A stretch of DNA of 64,000 bases. Source: Sternotherus odoratus. Taxonomy: Eukaryota; Chordata; Testudines; Kinosternidae. A program made the translations under genes and the position numbers. Position 1 is the first letter of the stretch, and each line of letters starts with the position of its first letter. The stretch spans positions 288,989,041 to 289,053,040 of the forward strand of contig JAVMKO010000001.1 in assembly GCA_032164245.1 (NCBI GenBank), written 5' to 3'. This document shows, one piece after another, positions 48,282 to 60,551 of the stretch. Below the pieces are notes generated by a model, which saw nothing but the letters and a program-made list of their open reading frames with translations, had not been told where the DNA came from and made no database searches.

Positions 48282-48391
48282 GAGCCAGAAATACTGGAAA
48301 GTCAGGAAGAAAAGAAGAAAGATCCCAAAAAGTCAAAATCAAAACGGCTTGAAAGGAGATCTACTAGAACACGGAAATGCATAAGTTACAG
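48282..48391 (+). CDS. RSF1: RSF1 exon 11
   Basis: Acceptor ..catacttcgacag, donor gtaggt; 36 codons plus two bases. EPEILESQEEKKKDPKKSKS, then KRLERRSTRTRKCISY. A dense lysine/arginine cluster resembles a nuclear localisation or DNA/nucleosome-contact segment. The human counterpart reads EPDFSEDQEEKKKDSKKSKA as I recall, so the middle has drifted while the basic character is kept. Confidence 0.94.
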
Positions 48392-49192
48392 GTAGGTGAC
48401 TTGTTCTCCAACTGGAGAACATTAATAATATATTGCCATTTCATCTGTCCATCCACTCACCTGCTGCTTAGAGGGTACTTTTATGGTTAGCCAACTGATC
48501 AAATTATAGTGTCTTCAGTCTTACTTTTGAATGCTGCACATGATTACCAAACATAGAGCAAAGGTGCCACTTTGGATGACTGACCTGTAAGAGCAGATGC
48601 AGTGTTTAATCCAATGATATGGGAAATAGAGCCATCTGAGAAATTACTTTATTCTTATTGCACTGTATGCAAAATACTAATGCTGGCCGATGCGTCTGTT
48701 CTTCCCTCTACTGGAGGACTGACTAATAGAAATGTCTGAAAGCTTTGCGTTCCTATTCTTTTTTTCTGATTTCCCCTTTCCTCCATAAAATGAAAACTTA
48801 ACACAAGAGACAAAGTGAGAAAAATGAACTTTACCTCTGCAGAATAGCTGGAAACAGAATAGTCACGTCACCAGTGTTTCCAGAAAGTTATTGCTAGCAG
48901 GTTCATAAGATTCCCCCCTCCTCCCCCCACGTGCAACAAAAGTATGTTCTAGAACTCTGCTCTAGATTACTTACTGAAGTAGTCTGCAGTACAGCATAGC
49001 TAATACTGCTTTTAAGAGATCAATGTCCACACTGGTCCACAAGGAAACCGTTTAAAAACCTGCTGGCAACAACCATGTTTAAACCAATTTGTCTCTCTCA
49101 GTGAGTGATGGGGCATTAGTATAACATGATGAATTTGCAAGCATGATGCTCACTGAGCCCTCAGGAATTTTCTCTCAATTAACTAGAGATAT

Positions 49193-50340
49193 TTTTCAGT
49201 ACCTCCTACTCCTGGGGGAATTCTGTGCCACTGTGCCCCTGCAGATTTCTTTGCTTCCCCACAGATAAATGATTTTCTGATGGGGAAGCAAAGGGAAGCC
49301 ACAAGAGCGATCATGTGACCCTCCCCAGAAGTATGCTTCAGGTAACCAGGGCAGCCAGCGGAGAGGTAAATCACTGTGTGGCAGCAGGTGGGACTGGGGA
49401 AGACCTGGCTGGTGGCTCTTACCCTGCGCTGGGCTCAGCTGCTAGTCCCAGGAGGGCTGAGGGGGTTGGGACTTCCTCTTCCCCTGCATGGCATCTGGAC
49501 CATGTCAGACCCACCTCCAAATTTCTCTGCTGGCTTTAGGAAGCTCTGCAAATTCCCCCACACTTCCTGCACCCATCGCTCCTCACCTGCAGGGGGAGAG
49601 ATCACTGTACAGGGAGCTTCTCCCCCATCCACCCAACCCCCTTTATCCAAACCCCTTCATGTTCCAGACTCTCCTGCCAAACCTCCTCCTCCCCCCATTC
49701 CCAATACCCACCTTCCCCTGACGAGCCCCTCTCTCCCTGCACTGGGACCACCTCAACAGACCACCTCCATCCAGATCACCACACTACCAAGCCCCAACCA
49801 GCTGCACCTGGATCCCCAGCATCTGGACCTCTACACTCAGGCCCCCTTTCTGAGCTCTAGCCTTCCCTCCTCCCCCCGAGCTCCAACCACCTTCACTTGG
49901 ATCCCCCTGTAGAGTCCCAGTAATATTGCATCTAGAACCCTCCAACAAGCCCCTGTGCATCCAAATCCCCCCCCCCCCATCAGATCCTCCACTGAGCCAC
50001 TTGCACCCAGATTGTCCCACACAGAACCCTCTAAACCCTCTAAACCTACACCTGGAGCCCCCACATTAAGCCCCTCCACACTTGGATCCTGCCTTGCTGA
50101 GTCTGCCTGCCCATACCTGGTGCACCTGGCCCTGAGGTGTTTCTGGGGCAGGCCTGGTCCTTGTGCTGTCAGGATTGGATGGAATCTCATCGCTGAGTTT
50201 GTGTTCCGGGGACGGGGAGAGCTGCACAGTGATCTTCCATCTTTGTGCAGCCAGTGGCTTGTGCTCCCTGATGCCATGCTGGAGTCCGCTTGCAGAATTT
50301 TAAAATATCGTGTGCAGAATTTTTAATTTTTTGGCGCAGA
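49193..50340. repeat. Probable nonautonomous DNA element, ~1.15 kb
   Basis: Left edge cctcctactcctgggggaat, then tctgtgcc; right edge ..ttttttggcgcagaatgcat. The two ends complement as GAATTCTGTGCC / GGCGCAGAAT, but the right end lacks the outer CCCCCAGGAG. The interior is C-rich and pyrimidine-biased on the + strand, with long proline/serine frames that are not genes. No target duplication seen. Confidence 0.5.
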
Positions 50341-50349
50341 ATGCATGCA

Positions 50350-50443
50350 GTGACATTAGCCGCTGTCGGCAGACAGGATACTGGGCTGGATGGACCTTTG
50401 GTCTGACCCAGTATGGCCATTCCTATGTTCTTATATTCTCCCT
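50350..50443 (+). repeat. CR1-like 3' tip
   Basis: cattagccgctgtcggcaga, then caggatactgggctggatgg and acctttggtctgacccagta: the extreme 3' end of the LINE unit seen at 54280-54365. It abuts the preceding DNA element. Confidence 0.75.
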
Positions 50444-51984
50444 TAGTTAACAGCAGATGCCACACTGAGGAAAATGTCACTGCTGGTATACAAAATTCAA
50501 TATCACTTGTAAGACACATGATGCTAAGGGCAGGTTTTTATAGATTTGCCATCATGTTCCTGATAGTTGAGACAGTCTTTGATCCAGTGAAAAATGTTTT
50601 TGCCTGTCAGGCATTTTGACAGTACTGTAATGGGTTTATAAAATCCTGTAGGGCTAGTGGTTTTTAAATGGAAATAATTTGTTTCATACATTTGATACTC
50701 AGTCTTACTATCTAAAATGACAGACAAGTATCTCTTGCACAGTACATCGTAGATGTCTTTGAATTTGTGAATGTATTTGTGTGTGTGTGTGTGTGTGCGC
50801 GCATCGTCTGTACACAACTTCAAATTCATACATATACAATGGAAGTCTGGTTTGTGTTAATGAGAACTGTGTAGGCCCTCCTTCAGTGAGGGGAAATCAA
50901 TCCTAAAGTCTCATTTTGCTCACAGATGAATCCATAAAATGTATGTTAGTTCTGTTCAGGTACCTGCTTTCTTTGTGTCTTTGGAGTCATCTGCATCTCT
51001 TACTGATGAACAGGTTAACAAAAAATCAACACTACTGAACTAATAAAACTGCAGAAGAGTAAGCTGTCATCTGTTATGCCTCATAAATGGAAAGACAGGT
51101 GTCAGCTAACACTTTATTCCAACATAGCTATTGGTAGTGATATATGTGGAATGGAAAGAATAGCTTAATTGTTCCAAAGACAAAATGAAGTGAAAAGAAC
51201 TTGTTAGAAGAAAAAAATCTTGTTTGGAAGTACCTTAGAATAAACCTCACAAAGGTACCGTTTCAGAGTTGCTTATTTTACCACATGAAAATGTGAGGAT
51301 TTGCTTCTTTATGATGTAAAAAGAAGGCCAGAAATCTTTTGTTATGAAGAAAGTTTGCTGAGTTTAACCCATAGAAATATTAGGAATAGTTTTCCCTGTT
51401 TTGCATGTAAGGTACAGAATGAGGATCTCTCTTTCATTCATTTAAGGGCTGAACCTTTATTAAAACAGTTTTCTCCAGCTGCTAAGCATTTAAATTAAAA
51501 AATATATGTGGAAAAACAAAAAAAAAGTAGTGTGTTATCTCTCTGAATAAAATTTACTTTTCCAGACAATTAATCCAATTTCATTTCATTGTATCTGATG
51601 TCATAGGACATTTTTGTTCATCCATAATGTCTTCCAAGGAAACCTAGGTAGACAAGACCTGAATTTCCAACTGAAGAAACAAAACAAAACATAATATCTC
51701 TTTAAACAAAAACCCTCCTGTCTTCTTTCATACATCAAACCAAAGAGGGAACAGACCCTGTTTTCTTCTATTTGCAGGTTGCCTTTAAATGCTTTCTCCA
51801 TGTACAAAGTTGCATTCAAAATTATAAAGGCTGCTATCGCAAAAATATGAAATATGAAAAAGAATACTTTAGCTTTTGTCCTTCCAGTTTACTTTACAAC
51901 GTATTTAAACCTGTAAATAATAGCAACCATAATATAATTAAATTTAATATCCTTGTGGGGGTGGGAAAATACCAAAGGCGGCCC

Positions 51985-54365
51985 TCACGGTAGCATTTAA
52001 CTTCAGAAATAGGAGCTACACAAAATCAGGAAGCTAGGTAAATGGATATCAAAAGTGAAATGCCTGCAAGATGCATGGAAACTTTTAAAACACATCATAA
52101 GAGAGGCTCAAATTAAATGCGTAACCTCACATTAAAAAACGTAGAGGACCAAAAAAGTGCCACTAAGGTTAAGGTGCTTAAGGAAAAGCAGTTAAAGGCA
52201 AAAAAGGTATCCTTTAAAAATTGGAATTTAAATCCTACTGAGGAAATAGAAAGGAGCATAAACTCTGGCAAGTCAAGTGTGAAAATATACTTAGGCAGGC
52301 CAGAAAAGAATTTGAAGAGCAACTAGCCAATGACTCAGAGCAACAACAAACTACTTTTAAAGTACAGTGGATTCCGGTTAATCGGGCCACTGGTTAATTG
52401 GGGCAGCCGCTTAATCAGGACACATCGCTAAAAACAGAAACAAAGCGTCCCTTTTCATTTACTCCGGTTAACTGGGGCAGCCGCTTAATTGGGCCAAATT
52501 GTTCCGGTCCCGATGTGTCCCAACCAGAATCCACTGTATATCAGAAACAGGAAGCCTGCCAAACAATCATTGGGCCATTGTACGACTGAGGTGCTAAAGG
52601 CGCACTCAAGGACGATAAGGCCATTGTGGAGAAGCTAAATGAATTCTTTGTACCAGTCTTCACTGCAGAATATGTGAGGGAGATTCCCACACCTGAGCCA
52701 TTCTTTTTAGGTGACAGATCTGAGCAACTGTCCCAGATAGAGGTATCAATAGCAGAGGTTGTGGAACAAATTGATAAATTATATAGTAAATAAGTCACCA
52801 GGACCAGATGGTATTCACTCGTGTTCTGAAGGAACTCGTATATGAAATTATAGAGCCACTAAGTGTGGTATCTAACCTATCACTTACATCATTTTCTGTA
52901 CCAGATGACTGGAGGATAGCTAATGTGACACCATTTTTTAAAAAAGGCTGCAGAGGTGATCCTGGCAATTACAGGCTGGTAAGTCTAACTGTAGTACCCA
53001 GCAAATTGGTTGAAACTATAGTAAAGAAGAAAAATTATCAGACACGTAGATGGACACAATTTGTTGGGGAAGAGTCAAATGTTGTGGGTTTGGGTTTTTT
53101 TTAAGTGAAATCATACCTCACCAATCTGTTAGAATTCTTTGAGGGGGTCAACAAACTTGGACAGGAGTAATCCAGTGGATATAGTACACTTGGGTTTTCA
53201 AAAAGCCTTCGACAAAGTCCCTCACCAAAGGGTCTGAAGCAAAGTAAGCAGTCATGGGATAAGCTTTAATGGATCAATAACTGGTGAAAAGATAGGAAAC
53301 AAAGGCGAGGAATAAATGATCAGTTTTCAGAATGGAAAGAGGTAAATAGTAGTGTTCCCCAAGGATCTGTACTGGAACCAGTGCTGTACAACATATTGAT
53401 AAATGATCTGGAAAAAGGGGTAAACAAGGATACGGCAAAATTTGCAGATGATACAAAACTACTCAAGATAGTTGCATCCAAAAAGGACTGTGAAGAGTTA
53501 CAAATGGAGCTCACAAAATGGAATGACTGGGCAACCAAATGGCAGATGAAATTCCATGTTGAAAAATGCCATATTAGAAAACGTAATCCCATCTATACAT
53601 ACAAAATGATGGGATCTAAATTAGCTGTTGCCACTACAGAAAGAGATCTTGGAGTCATTGTGGATAGTTCTCTAAAAACATCCTCTGAATGTGCAGCGTC
53701 AGTCAAAAAAGCCTAACAATGTTAGGATCCATGAGGAAAGGGGTATGATAATAAGAGAAAATATCATCATGCCACTCTATAAATCCATGGTACGCTCACA
53801 CTTTGAATCCTGCATGAAGTTCTGGTTGCCCTGTATCAAAAAATGTATACTGGAATTGGAAAAGATACAGAGAAGGGGAGACCAAAACGATTAGGGGTCT
53901 GGAGCAGCTTCCATATGAAGAGAGCTTAGAAAAGAGGCAACTAGGGAGAAATGATAGAGGTTTATAAAATCATGACTGGTGTGGAGAAAGTGACTAAGGA
54001 AGTGTTATTTACTGCTTCACGTAACACGAGGAGGAGGGGTCACCCAATGAAATTAATAGGCAACAGACTTAAACCAGAAAAAGGAAGTACTTCACACATC
54101 ACACGTCAATCTGTGGTTCTAGGTGTAGGGGATGTTGTGAAGGGCAAAAGTATCTATCCTTCATGAGCTTTTATAGATCAATGGTTATTAGCCAAGATAG
54201 TCAGGGATGCAAACCTCTGACTGCTGTAAACTGGGAGTGTACAACAGCGGTTGGTTCACTCAATAATTGCCTGTTCTGATCATTCTCTCTGAAGCACCTG
54301 GCATTGGCCACTGTCGGAACACAGGATACTTGGCTAGATGGACCATTGATGGCATTCCTATGTTT
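51985..54365 (+). repeat. CR1-like LINE, large 3' part with RT
   Basis: From about 51985 a lysine-rich linker region, then RT segments NTKNVRT-like, WRIANVTPFFKKGCRGDPGN then YRLVSLTVVPSKLVE (52912-53020), and QKAFDKVPH-like (53200-53225). MLYNILINDLEKGVNKDTAK then FADDTKLL (53381-53465) has an intact FADD. ERDLGVIVDSSLKTSSECAA (53640-53705) and EVYKIMTGVEKVTKEVLF (53950-54010) follow. It ends tggaccattgatggcattcc near 54360. Stops and frameshifts show it is inactive. It is the longest LINE copy here and lacks the endonuclease domain. Confidence 0.85.
52365..52536. mobile_element. Tigger/pogo-like MITE, 172 bp, TA flanks
   Basis: Left CAGTGGATTCCGGTTAATCG, right in complement CAGTGGATTCTGGTTGGG. 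TA lies at 52363-52364 and 52537-52538. Internal CCGGTTAA..GGGGCAGCCGCTTAAT segments are repeated twice. It splits the CR1 LINE, so it inserted later. Confidence 0.88.
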
Positions 54366-54979
54366 TGTCAAAAGAAGAATTCTGTAAAGCATATATTACC
54401 TGTTTAGTCTAAAATGTAGGTAAACTACCCAGTTTAGAGAGCAGAAGTAGCACAATATGAAATGCACACTGGCAATCAAAATTCAGACTACTTAGTGAGA
54501 CTTGTATAGACACATCTGAGAAGGCTGTCCTGAAAAAACACAGATGCATATGTCATCTAAAAATTTTTTTTTGGCATAATCAATAAGCAACTATTTCTTG
54601 TGAAAAAATTTGCTGAAATACTTTTAAAACAAAATATTCACATTGTGTTTTTTGAATTCAGTAACATACCCTATAAGAAGGAAGTGTTTTTGTGAATTTA
54701 TCTAAATTATTAGTAAGTCAGCCCATGTAGTAATGTATATCCATCCTGTTAGAAGCTGGAAATGCTGTACATATTTTTTTAAAAATCAATTGAGCATCTG
54801 TCCAGTATACTATGAATATGTATGATGTGTTTTTCTGATTCTTTTACTACTTTACTTCAATTTTGGAATGTCTGAAGCATTCTGAATTCTTACAGCTATT
54901 TTAGGTTTTGAGACATGACTTCAAAATATATCTGAATTGTGCTCTGTTTCAAAGTAGTAAATAAAAATACTATTTTTAG

Positions 54980-55047
54980 ATTTGATGAATTTGATGAGGC
55001 AATTGATGAAGCAATAGAAGATGATATCAAGGAGGCTGATGGAGGAG
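54980..55047 (+). CDS. RSF1: RSF1 exon 12
   Basis: Acceptor ..atactatttttag, donor gtatgt; 68 bases: one base completing arginine, FDEFDEAIDEAIEDDIKEAD, GG, and one base of glycine. Strongly acidic and identical to mammalian RSF1 as I recall it. Confidence 0.96.
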
Positions 55048-55505
55048 GTATGTTTTTATTGCTTATTATTTGTATAGTTAAAATGGTGACATGCTCGGAT
55101 GATATGACACACATTCTATTACAGTGTCAGAGTGAATGCATGTAGTCATAACCTTAGATACCTCGTCTGAATCTCTGCATAGCTTGAAACTTTTACTACT
55201 GCACTTTCAAATGCAAATACAGTAGCAATTTCCCTGGTTGTAGGGCAGTGGGTATCATGTGTCACAGAGTCCATGTAGGGGAAAATCATGTAGTTTTTGT
55301 TAATGATCGTTAAGTTCAGTTTTTACTTTTTTCAATATCTAAACATGAAACTAAGCATCATGAACCAAACATTTTATAATTGCTCCCTAACTTTGGACGG
55401 CCAGATTAGGAAGCCTCTGGGCGCTGCTGGTGTTCAATACTTCTGGAAATTGGGCTCATATGTTTTCATAGTGAGGCGTCCAAAGCTAGTGAACATCTTG
55501 AAAAT

Positions 55506-55664
55506 GTAGCACCTTAGAGACTAACTAGTGTATTGCAACATAAGCTTTCGTGAAGTGAGCTATAACTCACGAAAGCTTATGCTGCAATAAACTAGTTAGT
55601 CTCTAAGGTGCTACAAGTATTCCTCGCTTTCTTTACGGATACAGACTAACACGGCTGCTATTCT
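55506..55664 (-). mobile_element. Foldback SINE, copy 4, different subfamily
   Basis: The left arm tagcaccttagagactaact, then gcaacataagctttcgtga, is followed within about 10 bases by its complement taactcacgaaagcttatgc, then ctagttagtctctaaggtgc. The inverted head comes last (..gatacagactaacacggctg). Subfamily differences (TTAGAGAC instead of TTAAAGAC) separate it from copies 1-3. No convincing target duplication, though ttgaa occurs on both sides. Confidence 0.75.
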
Positions 55665-56072
55665 TGAACCTATTTTGAAAATGTTGGCCCTAATCTTGTT
55701 TAGTACTTTCCTACTGCACAGGTGTGTTGTTTAACTTTATTCATTAATGCTTGTAAATCTCTTTGAGATCCTCTGATAGAAGGAAATAATATTAAATATA
55801 TATATATATTAGAACAAAGTTAGAAAATTATAACTTAATCTTTTTCTTCTGTGACATGGTGAAGAGCTGAGGGGGGAGTTTTCCGAACATGCCCAAGGGA
55901 TTTAGGAACATGGTGGCTATTGCCTGTCAGTGGGATTTGTGCTTCAACATCTCTTGCGTGTTTAAAATGTTCAGATAATCCCTTGCTCCTGTTCTTTTTG
56001 AATCCCCAGAACGATGCTGGCTTTTTCAAAAGCCCTGTGGATGGGCGCAGGCAGTCTGAAAATCAGGCCTGG

Positions 56073-56105
56073 TTATTTATGTATTTATTTATTTATTTAT
56101 TTAGA
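56073..56105. repeat. (TTTA)n microsatellite
   Basis: About eight TTTA units. Confidence 0.85.
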
Positions 56106-57224
56106 TTTAAAGTAATAAATATACTTCACGGCTCTAAGGACCCTAACATAATTAATAATTCAATAAATACAATTAAATTAATTCTCAAAAGCATTAAAAT
56201 GAGTTCCACAGGAACTCTGCCAGCCAGCTAGCCAGCCACATACCCCTTTCATCTAGGAGGTATGCCATTGGCTTTCTCTAAAGACCCTATCAAACAGATG
56301 TCATTTGCAGTGTGCCCAGAAAGTCACCAAATTTCAGCTATTGTGGACCGAGTGGGAGAGCAGGTTCCAGAGTCTTAGAGCCCTCATAGAGAACACTCCA
56401 TCAGCCACTCCTTCTCTTTTATAATCAGAGAAATCCAGCTCAAATGCCACTGCTTGACAGTCCACAGCTGTTAGTATGGCCCAATTTGTGACTAGAGCAC
56501 ATTCAGAGAATGGATGTGCAGAGTTTTGGCTGTGTGCACGGTACAGAGATTATCCCTCAAACTCACCCTACCAAATAAAAAAAAAAATAACCCCAATTTA
56601 TCTTGCAATGGCACTCTGGGGGCCACTTGTTTCCTTCCATCACCCCAGGTGCCTGTACAGCCCCTGCCATGTGTGTGGCAGGAGGTTACTGCCCAGGAAA
56701 GAATCTGCCATCACTTACTGCTTCATCAGGCCCTCAGTGCTGTCTAAATAAAAAAAAATTGTATTATCTTTTAACTAGGACCCGAAGCTGCAACCTCCCT
56801 CAGCCCCGGCTTTGCCTTGAGTGCCACTTCTTCAAGGCTCAGTCCCACCTAGATAAAAACAACAAAACAAAATATTTTTAATGCTAAAAGTGGCATCTAC
56901 CTACTGAAGCACTTCCATCTAGACATGGTGTTACTTATCATGGGGAACACCCTGAGCCTTCAGGACCAGAAGTGGTTAGGACAGCAGAGGGAGAGATCAT
57001 GCTCCATCATTCTCATATGGTGTTGTGTGAGGGTATAGGGCCTCAGGTTGAACCCTAATTACAGATCCATGCACATGTCACATCACTTGAAGAAACCCTT
57101 TGATGGTTGGGATGGGGATCCTACTGTGTTAAGGGCCATAGAAACATATATAGATCTAGTCCCTGTCCTGAAGGTCTTACAGTCTCAGAAGAGAAGCAAA
57201 ATGTTAAGCGGAGGGGGAGATAAG

Positions 57225-57305
57225 ACGGGGGAGGTAATATCTGTCATTGGACCAACTTCTGTTGGTGAGAGACAAGCTTTCGAGCCACACACAGCTCTTC
57301 CTCAG
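57225..57305 (+). repeat. SINE 3' segment, second type
   Basis: gaggtaatatctgtcattgg, accaacttctgttggtgaga, then gacaagctttcgagccacac and agctcttcctcagg: a recognisable reptile SINE segment distinct from the GTGGCACC type. Confidence 0.6.
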
Positions 57306-58002
57306 GTTTGGAAATGTGGATGCATTCACACACCTTGTATTTATTTTTTGTTTTATAATTGCATCAATAAATGTCAGTATACTCTGCTGCCCAGCCTAGC
57401 TATCTAAACACTGACTGTTAAGTAGTGGGAACATTAGCTTAGCACAGTGTTTATTTCCTTGTGGTAGGGCTCGTGTCACCTCCTAATCAGCCAGTTTTCA
57501 AAACTAGTTCCCCAGTCAGGTTGTATGGGGTGTGCAGTGACATCCCACCTCTTGTATTCAGTTATGGTAATAGTTTATCACATGCTAATTACTGGTGCAT
57601 AAGTGGCTGGAGTAAAATACTCTGGGAAGAAGGCCTCTGGATACAGCTGCCTAATGACTCCCATCTCCTCTATATACATTGCCAAAGAAATCATTGGGAC
57701 ATACACCGTCTTCTGGAAAGAGCAATGGTGCCCTTGATTGGTTGACTCTCACATCTCACAACTACACCTTGCTAGATGTCTTGCTACCCACTCAAGTCTA
57801 GTTTCTCCAAAGCAGGGCTGTTCATTTTTCTTCCTAATCCTTCTCCACTTCCTTCTCTCCCTCTGGCATCAAGAACTCTGCTACTATGCCTTGTCTCCCA
57901 AGATGCTAATTCCATCTCAGACTTCCCAACTCTCCTTTGCCCACACTCAGTTCCCTCACTAAGCCTTGTTACTTTTTCTTTAAAATCAGTGTGTTCTTTC
58001 AT

Positions 58003-58030
58003 CTCTCGCTCTCTCTCACTCTCTCTCTCT
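58003..58030. repeat. CT-rich microsatellite
   Basis: Imperfect (CT)n within a longer pyrimidine-rich tract. Confidence 0.7.
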
Positions 58031-58344
58031 GTCACTACAACACTTATCCATGACTTGGGCATCTCTCACCTTGATTACGAGAATCATATCTAATTTTCCT
58101 CTCTCACTTCTTCCCCCACTACACTCTTCTATTCTGTCTATAACAGTAACAATACTGTTAGTATTAATATTGTTCCTTTTCAGTTATTCCAAGCACGTGT
58201 CATATCCTTGAATCCACTCCCTAGTTTTCTTTCAGTCCCACATCATATTCAGACTACTTGACCTCCAAGAACATTCATGATCTCATTTTGTGTGTGTGTG
58301 TGTGTGTGTATCCCTGAGTTTTTCTCATGGCATAGCATTTTAAT

Positions 58345-58510
58345 ATGTTCCTATCAGATCAGTGGTCCATCTAGCCTAGTATGCTGTCCCAGACAGTAGC
58401 CAGTATCAGATGCTTCAGAGAAAGGTGCTGGTATTCCTATAATGGACAATTATGCAGTAACCTGCCCATTGGGAAACTTCTTTCTAACATCACATTGATT
58501 AATAGTTGCT
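58345..58510 (-). repeat. CR1-like 3' tip, reverse strand
   Basis: tcagatcagtggtccatcta, then gcctagtatgctgtcccaga and cagatgcttcagagaaaggt: the same unit as 2640-3115, more diverged. Confidence 0.65.
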
Positions 58511-58565
58511 TTGTGCCCCCCAAGTGTTAGGGATTCTAAGTCTTCCAAAAAAATACTCTATAGAA

Positions 58566-58791
58566 CAGCAGTCGGCATGCGGGACCGCAGGGTAAGTACC
58601 CTTAGCTGGCCCCGCTGCTTTATTTACCTGCCGGCTCACCGCATGCCACTTCCCACGGCTCCCACTGCGCCATCCTGGTCCAATGGGGGCTGTGGGAAGC
58701 GGCACATGGTGAGCCAGCAGGTAAAGAAAGCAGCGGGGCCCGCTAAGGGTACTTACCCTGTGGCCCTGCGTGCCGACGTTGCTGACCGCTG
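58566..58791. mobile_element. Near-palindromic foldback MITE, 226 bp
   Basis: The left half (cagcagtcggcatgcgggac, cgcagggtaagtacccttag, gccccgctgctttatttacc) is mirrored by the right half (ggtaaagaaagcagcggggc, ctaagggtacttaccctgtg, tgccgacgttgctgaccgct). Flanks ctatagaa (58558-58565) and ctatataa (58792-58799) match at seven of eight, a hAT-type duplication. It ends 166 bases before exon 13. Confidence 0.8.
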
Positions 58792-58957
58792 CTATATAAT
58801 ATACCTGTGGATGTAAGAAAGCTGGGTTCAAGAAATTGAGTCTTGGATGATGAAAGGAAGTTGAAATTAGCAGCAGGATGGGAAGGTCTCTGTGAAGTTG
58901 AATGGAAAATGCTATAATTAACTCACAGCTTATTTTCCCCTTCTCCCACTAACACAG

Positions 58958-59165
58958 GTGGTGGCAGAGGCAAAGACATGTCTAATATCACAGGTCACCG
59001 GGGAAAAGACATTTCCACCATCCTAGAGGAAGAAAGGAAAGAAAATAAGCGGCCACAAAGGGCTGCTTCAGCGCGTCGCAAGAAACGACGGCGACTGAAC
59101 GACCTCGATAGTGATAGTAACCTGGATGAGGAAGAGAGTGAGGATGAGTTCAGGATCAGCGATGG
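58958..59165 (+). CDS. RSF1: RSF1 exon 13
   Basis: Acceptor ..actaacacag, donor gtaggt; two bases completing glycine, 68 codons, and two bases of the next glycine. GGRGKDMSNITGHRGKDIST, ILEEERKENKRPQRAASARR, KKRRRLNDLDSDSNLDEEES, EDEFRISD. RRKKRRR is a clear nuclear-localisation-type cluster followed by an acidic serine/aspartate tract of the casein-kinase-2 type. Confidence 0.96.
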
Positions 59166-59264
59166 GTAGGTAGATGTTAAACTACTAGTCTCGGGTTATT
59201 AACCATTACAGGTTTCTCTGAACTTACAGTGCCACTGGGTTGTCTCTTTACGGTTTGAAGCTCT

Positions 59265-59560
59265 AAGAGGTACGTCTTCACTACCCACCAGATCGGCGGG
59301 TAGCGATCGATCTTTTGGCGATCGATTTGTCGCATCTCATTAAGACGCGATAAATAGATTGCCAGCAGCGCCCCCATCAACTCCAGAACTTCAGCTCGCC
59401 GAGAGGCACAAGCTGGAGTCGATGGGAGAGCCTGCTTGACCGCCACCGCCATGAGGACGGCAGGTAAATTGGCTGAAGATATGCCGACTTCAGCTACGTT
59501 GTTCACGTAGCTGAAGTTGTGTATCTTCAGTCGATCCCTCCCCCTAGTGTAGACCTGCCC
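59265..59560. mobile_element. hAT-like MITE
   Basis: Left aagaggtacgtcttcactac, right in complement gggcaggtctacactagggg. The interior has short complementary pieces such as gatcgatc and agctacgttgttcacgtagc. It is CpG-richer than its surroundings. No clean duplication. Confidence 0.65.
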
Positions 59561-60425
59561 ATAAAGTGGGTTTTCTGTTAGACTAATAAAAATTCTAGAC
59601 TTAGAATCTTTATTAGTCTGTCTTTCGATTAGGGGTGTGTGTGTTGTTGTTTGTTTTTTTAACAACAAAAGTAATTTACATCAGTGAAAGCCCTAGTGTG
59701 GACACACTTATATTGGTATAAAGGTGACCTATTCCAATTTAGTTGTGTTTCTTCCTGTTTGGCTTTTGCAGTGCCAGCATAAGGCATCTTTCTGTTCTAT
59801 CAATATATAAAATCTAGTCACAACTTTCTAGTATAGACAAGACCTCATAGATATCTTAAAATTATGAAGTACTGATAGACTGAAAGCTTCATCTCTGATA
59901 GCTTAAAGAAAGCTATAGAAATCAATTTTTGATTTTTAGCACACCAAAATTGTGACATTCAAAAACCAACAGAACCAGATGTGGAAATCAGAAAAAGGTA
60001 GAGTTTACCCTCTCAAGAACGCATTAGTTTTTCAGTCATCAGAATCCTCCAGAGCAGACGGACCTGAATTTCTAGTGTTAAAAATCTTTTCAGTCCTTTT
60101 TTTATGCCTCCTAAAGACACACAAAAGGGTATGAGCTCCATTCCCCCCCTCTTTGCTGAGAGCCCTTAAGGCTGACACACTGTACATTACCCCTCTTGTT
60201 GTGTTTTGGAACTATCTCAATTTAAATCTCTTCAGCTCCATTTTCCACATGTGATTGTGTTGAACGTTTTTCAGTGATTGAACAAGTTGTACTGGAACTT
60301 TCCTAGTTAGTGAATTAAGTCTGCAAAAATCTCACTTAATTATCACTGCGTAGATCTGCCACAGTGAGTCCACGTATTTTCAACAATAATATCTACTAAT
60401 TACGTGTAGGATGTTGGATTAGAGT

Positions 60426-60551
60426 TAGGGTGACCAGATGTCCCAGTTTTATCAGGACAGTCCCGATTATTTGGGGTTTTTTCTTATATAGGCTCCTATT
60501 ATCCCCCCATCCTCTGTCCCGATTTTTCACACTTACTGTCTGATCACCCTA
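60426..60551. mobile_element. hAT MITE, 126 bp, perfect 8-bp duplication
   Basis: TAGGGTGACCAGATGTCC at the left and TCTGATCACCCTA at the right form inverted ends. ATTAGAGT flanks both sides (60418-60425, 60552-60559). The interior contains ttcttatataggctcctatt and two ctgtcccgatt-like segments. Confidence 0.92.

Larger units (their letters stand above)
48392..54979 (+). other. RSF1 intron 11
   Basis: Contains a 1.2-kb probable DNA element (49193-50340), a CR1 tip (50350-50443), a (GT)n tract with CpG-like end (50778-50803) and a forward CR1 LINE (51985-54365) interrupted by a Tigger-like MITE (52365-52536). Nothing recognisable at 48392-49190, 50810-51980 or 54370-54979. Confidence 0.7.
55048..58957 (+). 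other. RSF1 intron 12
   Basis: Contains a foldback SINE (55506-55664), (TTTA)n at 56073-56105, a SINE tail of another type (57225-57305), CT and GT microsatellites (58003-58030, 58289-58309), a reverse CR1 tip (58345-58510) and a 226-bp near-palindrome (58566-58791). The stretch 56110-57200 looks repeat-like in wording but I cannot name it. Confidence 0.65.
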
